Shown: positions 37,211 to 45,268, numbered from the stretch's first letter. The stretch: 64,000 nucleotides of DNA from Alphaproteobacteria bacterium (GCA_021151765.1 JAGKWR010000004.1:50783-114782), one strand, 5' to 3'. Numbers and translations are program-made. Notes: generated from the sequence alone by a model not told the origin.

Positions 37211-38713
37211 ATGAAGTTACTCCCCTTGTTTAACGTAAATGAATCAAAAAGCAGAAAATTAATCGTAGTTTCTGCACTTTTTATTACCAGCTTATGCGCG
37301 GGAGTTGTTGTTTTTAATGATTCTTTGGTTGCGCAAGTCAGAGAAATTTATGGTGAAAATAATGACGAAGTTGCCGGAATTAACTCTTTAATGTCGGCTG
37401 TTGTTTCAAATGATATAAACGGTGTACGTTTTTTTAGCAAAGCTGGTTCTGCAGCTGTTAATCAGAGAAACTTTGGTGGCGCAACCTCACTTCTAATTGC
37501 TGCTCGCCAAAACAATTTAGAAATAGCAAAAATTCTGATAGAAAACGGTGCTGATGTAAACATTGCCGACAATGAAGGTTGGACTCCTTTAATGCGAGCA
37601 TCTTTAGTGAAAGGAAATGAACTTGTTGACCTACTTATTTCAAAAAATGCCGACGCTACTCAGCTAAATTCAATAGGAGAGTCTGCAATAGTTCACGCAG
37701 CCTCATCTGATTGTTCAGATTGTTTAGATACGATGTTTAACAAATTTAATTTTGTTAAATTAATGAACTTCGAATCACTTAAACAACAATTAAACGATGC
37801 CTATAGCGTTGCAAGAAATCACGATAACACAGAAATTCAGTCACTAATTGAAAAATATTTAGATCAAGTAACAAAACTTAATGAACTAAACCAAACAAAA
37901 GTTACTGACGAAAATTCAAAAAAAATTGAAATCATACCAGGTAATGAACTCGATTTAATCACAAAATCTCAAGAAGATCAGCCAGAACAAACTTCTAGAA
38001 AAACAATCATTAGTGAAGAGGAAGTATCTTCCAAAGTTAAACAACGTTTCCGCTTTGTTTCTTCATCTAATGATAATGCCAAATCTACAGAAGTTTACGA
38101 AACTCGTCCAAATCCCGTTGCTGAATCAAACTTGGTAACTACAGAAAATAAGAGAAACAAATTTGTTTTAGTCTCTCCAAAAGAAGATACAGCGCCTTTA
38201 TTAAATACTGAACCATCTGTAGAAAAGAGCAGAAGCGATAACAGTCTTTTAGAAAACTCGAAAGTGAACGGTGAAAAAGTTATAGAAATTTTAAAGAGCA
38301 AAAAATTCAAATTTATTACAGGAGCAGGTTTCAACACTTATAATAGTGAATTAAAAGACTCTAGCAAAGATAAAAAAGGAACAAGTCAAAACCCTGTCGA
38401 TTCTAATAGTTCTAAACATTTTAAGTTAATGAAAGGACCGGAAGGCTCTACGGAAAACAAAAACGAAAATAAATTAGATTTAGTCACAAAAAAAGAGCAG
38501 GGCGAAACCAACAAGATGATCACCCCACCAATCGATAAACCAACTCTGACGAATGAACAAAAGGATATCATTAAATCTACAATTGAACAAAAATCTTCTG
38601 ACAAGAAATTAGAGTCCGATCATAATTCAATAAAACCAAAAACTTTGAATGAAGCTACGCTAACAAATGTTCTAAAGTTTAGATTACTAAAAGGTCCAGC
38701 TTATTCAAACTAA
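37211..38713 (+). CDS. Membrane-anchored ankyrin-repeat protein with repetitive tail
   Basis: The 500 residues begin with a signal anchor (about 16-36), followed by three to four ankyrin repeats (55-165; GATSLLIAARQNNLEIAKILIENGADV). A low-complexity tail (220-500) repeats a short hydrophobic motif: RFRFVSS (279), KFVLVSP (317), KFKFITG (365), HFKLMKGP (403), KFRLLKGP (489). The element LDLITK/LDLVTK also occurs at 247 and 422. Regularly spaced motifs of this kind in a disordered tail suggest a multivalent binding partner. The orientation is probably periplasmic. Function unknown. Confidence 0.82.
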   Translation: MKLLPLFNVNESKSRKLIVVSALFITSLCAGVVVFNDSLVAQVREIYGENNDEVAGINSLMSAVVSNDINGVRFFSKAGSAAVNQRNFGGATSLLIAARQNNLEIAKILIENGADVNIADNEGWTPLMRASLVKGNELVDLLISKNADATQLNSIGESAIVHAASSDCSDCLDTMFNKFNFVKLMNFESLKQQLNDAYSVARNHDNTEIQSLIEKYLDQVTKLNELNQTKVTDENSKKIEIIPGNELDLITKSQEDQPEQTSRKTIISEEEVSSKVKQRFRFVSSSNDNAKSTEVYETRPNPVAESNLVTTENKRNKFVLVSPKEDTAPLLNTEPSVEKSRSDNSLLENSKVNGEKVIEILKSKKFKFITGAGFNTYNSELKDSSKDKKGTSQNPVDSNSSKHFKLMKGPEGSTENKNENKLDLVTKKEQGETNKMITPPIDKPTLTNEQKDIIKSTIEQKSSDKKLESDHNSIKPKTLNEATLTNVLKFRLLKGPAYSN

Positions 38714-38909
38714 TAAAACGTAAGAACAGAAATAAAATCATCTTTCCAAGAATTATTCTGCGAGAAATTTTTAGGATTTTGCATTTGCATTTAAACAACT
38801 AAAATAAACAACTAGAAACGAACCATCCTTGGATTTATTAATCATTATCACTTTAGTCCTCATAATGACTATTATGTAAAATTAAATTACATAAACAAAA
38901 AACCGACTT
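38714..38909. other. Intergenic stretch between converging ankyrin and cqsA genes
   Basis: This 196-base AT-rich stretch lies between two convergent genes. I see no gene, tRNA or strong hairpin in it. Confidence 0.5.
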
Positions 38910-40133
38910 TTAGATATTACTTTCCTTATCAGCATTAATCATTTTTCGCTTGGTTGATCTCCAATTCTTCATGCCGACTTCATCTCTTATTTTATCAAAA
39001 ACGACAACCAGTCGATTTATTTGCTCATCAGTTAATGAACTATTAAGCGACAAGCGAACTACAGAACGATTCTTTGGTGTTGCTGGACTACAAAAAACCG
39101 CACCAAAAACTCCGTTATTTTCCAAAACATCACGCAAAATTTCAGTATCACTTTCCAAACCAGACTCAATTGAAACTATATGAGATTCGCTTGCGATATT
39201 GTATCCCAAAGCATCTAACTTATCTCGAAAATCTTTAGACAAAATTCTCAAACGCTCTCTGCGATCATCGAAAGTTTTGATCAATTCTAAAGTTGTGATC
39301 AAACCTTCAATTTCATGGTTTAACAATACTGAACTAAAAATTGCTGGAAATGCGATATATGGGAAATAACCGGCGAACTTTTTAGAACATAAAACTATTC
39401 CAGCTCTGCCTGCAAATGTTTTCGCTAAACTCGCAGTGACAAAATCAACTTGATCAGTTAAACCGAGTTCACTGACCATTCCAGAGCCCATTTTACCATG
39501 AGTTCCAAGCGAATGCGATTCATCAACAACTAAAATACATTCATATTTTTTTGCGATCTCTACGATTTCTTTCAATGGCGCGACGCTGCCTTCAACACTA
39601 TAAAGCGAGTCGACCAAAATAACGCCTTGGCCATTTTTTTTGATCTGACGTTCTAAATGCTCACAACTGTTGTGATTAAAAGGAACCGCAATTGCACCAG
39701 CTGCTTTGACCCCTTCCCATAAGGAAGCATGAGCTGAAAAATCGACATAAACGGGGATGGATTCACCAGCTATTGCTTGCAGCAAACCAACATTTGCTGC
39801 GTAGCCAGATTGGCACAAAATCGCCGCTTCGTAGCCAGTATATTCCGCCATCATGTCTTCGAATCTTTGTTTTGGGCATTTTCCTTGCATAAAAACGCCA
39901 GACATAACAACGCCATTGCCCTGATTTTTTAAAACATTAATTTGAGATTGAGCCACTTCAGGATGGCTTCCAACACATAAATAATCGTTATTAAAAAGAG
40001 CTAAAGAGTTAGATTTTGGGTCAAAATTTTGACCAAGAACAAGATGTTTTTTGTTTTTTCTCGGCTCTATAATTTCTTTATAAAACCTGTCCATTCTATC
40101 TTCCAAAAAGAACGGCATTTTACCATTTTGCAT
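38910..40133 (-). CDS. cqsA: Alpha-aminoketone (CAI-1 type) autoinducer synthase CqsA
   Basis: CqsA is a PLP enzyme of the alpha-oxoamine synthase family that condenses a fatty acyl-CoA with an amino substrate to make CAI-1-type autoinducers. Similarity to Vibrio CqsA is seen along the whole chain: KHLVLG, NDYL, SGYAANVGLLQ, VDFSAHASLWEG, VVDESHSLGTHG, the PLP lysine in TASLAKTFAGRAG, FPAIFSSVLL and VFGAVFCSPATPKN followed by VRLSLNSS. This rules out 5-aminolevulinate synthase and BioF. I chose the ATG at 40133 (407 residues) because it matches the Vibrio N-terminus; a GTG at 40169 would add 12 residues. It is divergent from cqsS. Confidence 0.93.
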   Translation of the reverse strand: MQNGKMPFFLEDRMDRFYKEIIEPRKNKKHLVLGQNFDPKSNSLALFNNDYLCVGSHPEVAQSQINVLKNQGNGVVMSGVFMQGKCPKQRFEDMMAEYTGYEAAILCQSGYAANVGLLQAIAGESIPVYVDFSAHASLWEGVKAAGAIAVPFNHNSCEHLERQIKKNGQGVILVDSLYSVEGSVAPLKEIVEIAKKYECILVVDESHSLGTHGKMGSGMVSELGLTDQVDFVTASLAKTFAGRAGIVLCSKKFAGYFPYIAFPAIFSSVLLNHEIEGLITTLELIKTFDDRRERLRILSKDFRDKLDALGYNIASESHIVSIESGLESDTEILRDVLENNGVFGAVFCSPATPKNRSVVRLSLNSSLTDEQINRLVVVFDKIRDEVGMKNWRSTKRKMINADKESNI

Positions 40134-40266
40134 AATCGGAAACCAATTTTGTTGACTAAACCACGTCACTTCTAAAACTAAAACTTCACTTACAGATATA
40201 CAAAATACTCCGCTGCAAAATCAGTAGGCCACTAAAATCATTCAATTACACCAGCCGTTATTAAAA
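40134..40266. promoter_or_regulatory. Divergent cqsA-cqsS control region
   Basis: The 133 bases between the cqsA and cqsS starts must hold the promoters for both genes. I find only weak -10-like elements (for example GATATACAAAAT near 40195) and no convincing operator, and neither start has a Shine-Dalgarno motif. Confidence 0.5.
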
Positions 40267-42363
40267 ATGTTCAAGAAAGAGAATTTTGAAAAAATCATCG
40301 CCAATGCTGAAGCAAATATAAAGTTTTTGGGATTACTCGGACTATTTGGTTTCCCTGCTTATTACTTAGTTTGGCACGATTTTTTTCCACAAATTTATGA
40401 AAATCTGGCACTACGTTTAGTCAATGCTGCGATGTTCATGCCTTACATTTTTTACGATCGTCTATCCAACAATCTCAGAAAATATTTTCCGCTATATTTC
40501 TGCGCTACTTTAACTGCGTGCCTGCCCTACTCTTTTTGCTTCATGCTGCTCAAAAATCATTTTTCAGCAATTTGGACTATGTCAGTAATTGCTCAGACTT
40601 ACTTACTAATCATTTTGGTATCTGATTGGAAAGCATTTATAGCAATGACAATTATTGGAGTATCCGGTGCTTTTCTAACAGTTCATTTAATAGATGGTGC
40701 AGTAATATTTGACCAATTTAGATTGGAATATTTACCAATTTTTATTTTTACTTTATCTAGCGGAATCATCTCTATTTATCGTAAAGAGGAAGATAATAGA
40801 CAAAAACTAAAAGTTATGAAATCGATTGCTGGATCAATTGCACACGAGGTTCGTAATCCGCTGAATTCTATAAATCTGATTAGATCGCAAATCGAAATTA
40901 TAACTTCAAAAATTAAATTTACGCTGCAAGAAAACGACTCTAACGCAACTCAAAAAGAATTAATCGAGTTAACTTCAAAAATCTCGAGCTCAATAAAACG
41001 CGCCAACGATATCATCAACATCACTTTAAACGATCTTCGAGGAGAAGAAAGTTCTGTTGATAATTCTTCCTGTTTAAGCGCTTACGAAATAGTCGATCTA
41101 GCGTTGAAAGAATACGCCTACAACAATGAAAGCGAGTGTAAAAGAATTATTAATAGAATATCGCTGTCCGATGATTTTCGCTTCAAAGGCGATGAGACCA
41201 CTATAATTTACGTTTTATTTAACTTGATCAAAAACTCACTTTATTATCTCAAATCTCATCCGCAGCTTGTAATAACAATCAGCAGCACTTTTGACGAAAC
41301 TCATAATTTTATTCATATCCACGACAATGGTCCAGGAATTAGCCAAAAAATTGTTAATAATCTTTTTGGTAATTTCGTCACATCGGGAAAGTCTGGTGGA
41401 ACTGGTTTAGGATTGGCTTTTTGCAAACGTACAATGCTTGGTATCGGTGGAGATATTAGCTGTGAATCGGAAGTAAAAAAATTTACAAAATTTACTTTAT
41501 CTTTCCCTAAACTTTCGACTGAAGAAGTCGAGTATTTCTCAAAGCATCAAGTATTTCCTCAATCCTTAAAGTCATTAGAGAAAAAAGTTTTAGTAGTTGA
41601 TGATGAAGAAATTAACCATTTAACTTTAAAGCATCCTTTGAAGAAGAATTTAAGAATATCTTGCGAATCAGCCTACAATGGATCCCAAGCCGTTAATCTT
41701 TTTAAGAAAAATAAATATGATTTGATCTTGATGGATTTGGAAATGCCTGTTATGAACGGCTTTAAAGCAATTTCAGAAATTCGTAAAGTCGATAATATTA
41801 TTCCTATCATCGCTTATTCTTCTATTTCCGATAGATTCGATGATGTAAAAAAAGCTGGTGCAAATGAATATCTCATAAAACCACAAAGAAGAGAATTAAT
41901 TACAAAAACCATCGCCAAATGGATCCACATAAAGTACAATCCATTTGATAACAAAACTAAAGAAGAGCTAATCGAAGTTTTTAAAGACAAAAGAATCATC
42001 ATTGCTGACGATGAAGAAACTAATCTGATGATACTGAGTCGATATATAGAAAATTTTGGAGCTAAAGTTATAAAAGCAAGGAATGGTCAAGAGCTAATAC
42101 AGAAATTTGTCGATGATGAAAATTGCGACTTAATTGTTACCGATATTTCAATGCCAATTATGGATGGTAAAGAGGCTATAAATAAAATTCGCAACCTCGA
42201 GAGAATTAACAAAAGAAAATCCATTCCAATTGTAGTATTTACCGGAAATGACGAAAAAGATATAATACACAACTTATATAAAGATGGAGTTAACGACTAT
42301 TTTGTGAAAGGAAGTTACAATGAATTAATGGTAAAAACTCTCGGTTTCTGGCTCTCTCACTAG
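40267..42363 (+). CDS. cqsS: CAI-1 type autoinducer hybrid sensor kinase CqsS
   Basis: The 698 residues begin with a six-helix membrane sensor domain (about 15-172). Its GFPAYYLVWHDFFPQIYENL strongly resembles the start of Vibrio CqsS. A HisKA domain with His193 (SIAHEVRNPLNSI) follows, then HATPase with the N box (FNLIKNSLYY) and G boxes (DNGPG, GGTGLGLAF). Two receiver domains come last: the first with Asp490 (LILMDLEMPVMNG), the second with Asp626 (LIVTDISMPIMDG). At low ligand CqsS-type proteins autophosphorylate and pass phosphate to a phosphotransfer protein. No LuxU- or LuxO-like gene is in the window. The pairing with divergent cqsA supports the call. Confidence 0.95.
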   Translation: MFKKENFEKIIANAEANIKFLGLLGLFGFPAYYLVWHDFFPQIYENLALRLVNAAMFMPYIFYDRLSNNLRKYFPLYFCATLTACLPYSFCFMLLKNHFSAIWTMSVIAQTYLLIILVSDWKAFIAMTIIGVSGAFLTVHLIDGAVIFDQFRLEYLPIFIFTLSSGIISIYRKEEDNRQKLKVMKSIAGSIAHEVRNPLNSINLIRSQIEIITSKIKFTLQENDSNATQKELIELTSKISSSIKRANDIINITLNDLRGEESSVDNSSCLSAYEIVDLALKEYAYNNESECKRIINRISLSDDFRFKGDETTIIYVLFNLIKNSLYYLKSHPQLVITISSTFDETHNFIHIHDNGPGISQKIVNNLFGNFVTSGKSGGTGLGLAFCKRTMLGIGGDISCESEVKKFTKFTLSFPKLSTEEVEYFSKHQVFPQSLKSLEKKVLVVDDEEINHLTLKHPLKKNLRISCESAYNGSQAVNLFKKNKYDLILMDLEMPVMNGFKAISEIRKVDNIIPIIAYSSISDRFDDVKKAGANEYLIKPQRRELITKTIAKWIHIKYNPFDNKTKEELIEVFKDKRIIIADDEETNLMILSRYIENFGAKVIKARNGQELIQKFVDDENCDLIVTDISMPIMDGKEAINKIRNLERINKRKSIPIVVFTGNDEKDIIHNLYKDGVNDYFVKGSYNELMVKTLGFWLSH

Positions 42364-42399
42364 CTTCAATTAATATTTACAAATAATATAAAAAGTTTT

Positions 42400-42428
42400 T
42401 TGACTTATAAAACATCTGTTTTTAGAGT
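42400..42428 (+). promoter_or_regulatory. Candidate sigma-70 promoter downstream of cqsS
   Basis: TTGACT (42400-42405), a 17-base spacer and TAGAGT (42423-42428) make a reasonable -35/-10 pair, 37 bases after the cqsS stop. It could serve a short untranslated RNA ending at the hairpin near 42550, or tRNA-Leu. Confidence 0.35.
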
Positions 42429-42475
42429 GCGCTTCCCCAGATTTTTTACTTTTTAGATTTTTTTCTTTTGGGTGG

Positions 42476-42513
42476 TTTGGCCAAATATGACTTAACAAAA
42501 GTTGTTTGGCCAA
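42476..42513. repeat. Paired TTTGGCCAA palindromes
   Basis: TTTGGCCAAA at 42476-42485 and TTTGGCCAA at 42505-42513 are palindromic and lie 29 bases centre to centre between cqsS and tRNA-Leu. They could be a double operator or form alternative RNA hairpins. Confidence 0.45.
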
Positions 42514-42522
42514 GCCTTTAAT

Positions 42523-42552
42523 TTCCTAAAATTAACTTTAGGAAAGTTTTTT
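42523..42552 (+). terminator. Hairpin with T-run upstream of tRNA-Leu
   Basis: An 8-bp stem (TTCCTAAA, loop ATTAAC, TTTAGGAA) is followed by AGTTTTTT. It has the shape of an intrinsic terminator, with an AT-rich stem. It could end cqsS read-through or a short RNA starting near 42435. Confidence 0.5.
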
Positions 42553-42569
42553 GAAAAAAAACTGAATTT

Positions 42570-42657
42570 GCCTCCGTGGCGGAATTGGTAGACGCGATAG
42601 ACTCAAAATCTATTGTCCTTTGCGGATGTGTCCGTTCGAGTCGGACCGGAGGTACCA
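42570..42657 (+). tRNA. tRNA-Leu (anticodon CAA)
   Basis: The 88-base sequence folds as a class II tRNA. The acceptor stem is GCCTCCG/CGGAGGT (G1-U72 wobble). The D arm contains GGTAGACGC. The anticodon stem ATAGA/TCTAT has loop CTCAAAA, giving anticodon CAA. There is a long variable arm, and the T arm is GTCCG TTCGAGT CGGAC. The CCA end is encoded. It reads UUG leucine codons. Confidence 0.95.
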
Positions 42658-42675
42658 CACGAAATAGCAAGCAAG

Positions 42676-43473
42676 ATGTTTGATTTGGTTGATCTTTTTA
42701 AAGCCCTTTTTCTTGGATTTATTGAAGGGTTGACCGAATTCATCCCAGTGTCTTCCACTGCTCATCTTCTAATTGCATCTTATCTCATCGATTTCCAATC
42801 AATCCAAAATAACATATTTGAAATCGTTATACAAATCGGCGCGATTATGGCTGTTTGCGTCATTTATCGTAAAAAAATCTTCGATGTTACTTTTAACTTA
42901 AATCAAAAAACTAACCAAAAATTTGCCATAAACCTTTTCGTAGCTTTCTTGCCAGCAATGATTATTGGCGGTCTTTTTCACAATTTAATCAAAGAAATAT
43001 TTTTCTCTAATCTAGTAATTGCTATCGCTCTGATTATCGGTGGTTTAATCATGATTTTAGTCGAAAAAAAACAACTCATTTCCAACACCGAATCTCTTGA
43101 AAATATTACTCTAAAACAATCATTCTGCATTGGTTTATTTCAATGTTTGGCAATGATTCCGGGAACTTCACGTTCTGGTTCAACTATAATCGGCGCCCTT
43201 TTGCTTAAAATTAATCGCAAAGTTGCTACCGAATTTTCTTTCTTTTTAGCCATTCCAACAATTTTCGCTGCAACTGCTTATGACTTGTTGAAAAATTTGC
43301 ACGAAATCAACTTCTCGGGAATCGAATTAATACTTGCCGGAACTTTATCAGCTTTTGTCTCTTCAATTTTAATCGTAAGATGGTTTTTGTCTTACGTTAG
43401 TCGCCACAACTTCATTGCCTTTGGCATTTATCGCATTATCGCCGGCCTGGTAATTTTACTTCTGATTTTTTAG
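42676..43473 (+). CDS. uppP: Undecaprenyl-diphosphatase
   Basis: UppP (BacA) recycles undecaprenyl diphosphate for peptidoglycan and LPS synthesis. The 265-residue polytopic protein has LGFIEGLTEFIPVSSTAHLL and PGTSRSGSTIIGALLL. I start at the ATG at 42676; the frame extends upstream into the tRNA-Leu gene, so a longer start would be wrong. Confidence 0.96.
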   Translation: MFDLVDLFKALFLGFIEGLTEFIPVSSTAHLLIASYLIDFQSIQNNIFEIVIQIGAIMAVCVIYRKKIFDVTFNLNQKTNQKFAINLFVAFLPAMIIGGLFHNLIKEIFFSNLVIAIALIIGGLIMILVEKKQLISNTESLENITLKQSFCIGLFQCLAMIPGTSRSGSTIIGALLLKINRKVATEFSFFLAIPTIFAATAYDLLKNLHEINFSGIELILAGTLSAFVSSILIVRWFLSYVSRHNFIAFGIYRIIAGLVILLLIF

Positions 43474-43475
43474 TT

Positions 43476-44657
43476 ATGACTGAAAATAATTCAGAAAAAT
43501 ACGCCATAAGATTCGGACTAGGAGCAATTAAAGCTGTTGGTTTTAACATGATGGAAAATGCTGTTAAAGAACGTCAAGCTAACAACAAATTTAAAGATTT
43601 ATACGATTTCGCTGAAAGATTAGATCCGCGTTCAATTAATAAAAAATCAATCGAAGCCTTGGCCAAAGCCGGTGCATTTGATAAATTAAATCCTAATCGT
43701 CGTCAAATTTCAGAATCTTTTGAAATTCTTTCTTCTTACTCTTCGCAACAAAGTGAAGCAGCCCTTTCCAATCAGATGAGTTTGTTTGGAGGATTGCCAG
43801 AAGCTAATAAAAAACCTGACTTAAAAAAAGTTGATGAATGGAGTCGTGTCGAACGTTTACAAAAAGAATTTGAGGCTTTCGGTTTCTTCTTAAATGAACA
43901 TCCAGTTGACGAATTCATGTCAGATTTGAAAAAACGCGGAGTAATTTTTTCTGACAAAATTGAGCGTGACGAATTGCAAGATAACTGTTTGGTAAAAATG
44001 GCCGGCGTTGTTGCAGCAAGTAAGCATCGCTCTGGTTCTCGTGGTCGCTTCGCTTACTTAACAATTTCCGATCCGCTGGGAATTTTTGAAGCGATGATTT
44101 TTGATGAAGCTTTAATCACAAACGCTCGTGATTTATTAGTTGACGGCAGCATGATAGCTTTAGAATGCTTGGTTCGTAAAGATGATGGCGGTATTCGAAT
44201 TTTGGTACGAGACGTAAAAAAACTAGAAGAATTCATTCGCACTAACGCCGCTAAAAGTGAGGATTTCGAAGATATTAAACAACAAGCCCCAAGAAGAGAA
44301 TATAATAGAGAACGCAGCGAACGCTCGGAAAACAACCAATATAGCAAAAACAATTACGAAAAGAAATCTTCTGAAGGCAATTCTTATCAAGAAAAAATTG
44401 AATCTCTCAAAGCTAAAAAGATCTTTAACTCAGCCCAAATCATTATCAAAGAGCGTAATGCAATTATTTCTGTAAAATCTTTTTTATCACAAAAAATCGC
44501 TCCGAAAGATTTTGATAAATTTACTAAAGTCTACTTTGTGGTAATGCGCAACGGCAAGGTAACGAAAGTTGAGTTAGCAGAAAAATACTTACTCGACAAC
44601 AATGACATCAATCGTTTGCGCGCTATTGAAAAAATTATCGACGTTGAATCGCAATAA
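43476..44657 (+). CDS. DNA polymerase III alpha subunit, C-terminal part only
   Basis: The 393 residues align with the last third of DnaE (roughly from E. coli residue 800). They start at YAIRFGLGAIKAVG and run through RSINKKSIEALAKAGAFDKL, QMSLFGG, EFEAFGFFLNEHPVDEF and the OB fold (MAGVVAASKHRSGSRGRFAYLTISD). A lysine- and arginine-rich linker (275-325) and a tau-binding-like C-terminus follow. The PHP and polymerase catalytic domains are absent. The gene has a clean ATG two bases after uppP and no disruption. It is either one half of a split polymerase or a preserved partial duplicate. I see no intein remnant at its N-terminus. Confidence 0.85.
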   Translation: MTENNSEKYAIRFGLGAIKAVGFNMMENAVKERQANNKFKDLYDFAERLDPRSINKKSIEALAKAGAFDKLNPNRRQISESFEILSSYSSQQSEAALSNQMSLFGGLPEANKKPDLKKVDEWSRVERLQKEFEAFGFFLNEHPVDEFMSDLKKRGVIFSDKIERDELQDNCLVKMAGVVAASKHRSGSRGRFAYLTISDPLGIFEAMIFDEALITNARDLLVDGSMIALECLVRKDDGGIRILVRDVKKLEEFIRTNAAKSEDFEDIKQQAPRREYNRERSERSENNQYSKNNYEKKSSEGNSYQEKIESLKAKKIFNSAQIIIKERNAIISVKSFLSQKIAPKDFDKFTKVYFVVMRNGKVTKVELAEKYLLDNNDINRLRAIEKIIDVESQ

Positions 44658-44671
44658 ATTCTCTGCTGCGA

Positions 44672-45268
44672 TTAATTAATCTCTGCTCTGCTCTTAAATG
44701 CGATACTAATTGTACCTTCATCCAAATAATCAATTTCACTTCCTACAGGAATTCCGTAGGCCAAACGAGTTATTTTTACCTTCGTATCTTTCAAACTTTC
44801 GGCTAAAAAATGTGCTGTAGTCTGGCCATCCAACGTTGCGCTGGTTGCAATAATCACTTCTTTTATCAATGAATTTTGAATTCGTTTTTGTAGTGATTCT
44901 AAATTTAAATCTTCAATCGAAACACCAGCAATTGCTGATAATCTGCCGCCCAGCACGTGATAACGACCTTTAAAATTTTCGGCACGTTCAATCGCCCACA
45001 AATCTGCAACTTCTTCAACAACACACACAATAGTTTCATCGCGAGTTGGATTGCTGCAGATACTACAAATATTGCCTTCGTCTAGGTTTCCACAAACATT
45101 ACAATTATGAACCCGTTCGTTGAGTGAGATCAAATTTTCAATCAGTGGTAGCAAATTTTTTTGCTTGTTCGCCGCCAAATGCAATACGATTCTCTTTGCT
45201 ACTCTAGGTCCCATGCCTGGTAACTTGGCAATAATTTTACTTAGATTTTCTATTGTTCCAACTTGCAT
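44672..45268 (-). CDS. recR: Recombination mediator RecR
   Basis: RecR helps load RecA on gapped DNA with RecF/RecO. The 198-residue protein has a helix-hairpin-helix (LPGMGPRVAKRI), a four-cysteine zinc finger (CNVC, then CSIC) and a Toprim domain (IVCVVEEVADL, YHVLGGRLSAIAGV). Its usual neighbours dnaX and ybaB are not here. Confidence 0.97.
   Translation of the reverse strand: MQVGTIENLSKIIAKLPGMGPRVAKRIVLHLAANKQKNLLPLIENLISLNERVHNCNVCGNLDEGNICSICSNPTRDETIVCVVEEVADLWAIERAENFKGRYHVLGGRLSAIAGVSIEDLNLESLQKRIQNSLIKEVIIATSATLDGQTTAHFLAESLKDTKVKITRLAYGIPVGSEIDYLDEGTISIAFKSRAEIN

Noticed and set aside
38910..40169. 5-aminolevulinate synthase or BioF as identity of the oxoamine synthase
   Set aside because: The SLWEG, VFGAVFC and RLSLNS segments and the divergent CqsS-like kinase fit CqsA; hallmark HemA and BioF segments are absent.
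40134..40266. LuxR/LuxO-type operator between cqsA and cqsS
   Set aside because: I could not find a convincing palindrome or a sigma-54 GG-N10-GC element in this spacer.
42613..42675. Upstream start for uppP inside the tRNA-Leu gene
   Set aside because: The extra residues are translated tRNA sequence; the ATG at 42676 matches the family N-terminus.
43476..44657. Split-intein DnaE as in cyanobacteria
   Set aside because: The N-terminus (TENNSEK) shows no intein C-fragment and the break point differs from the cyanobacterial one as I recall it.
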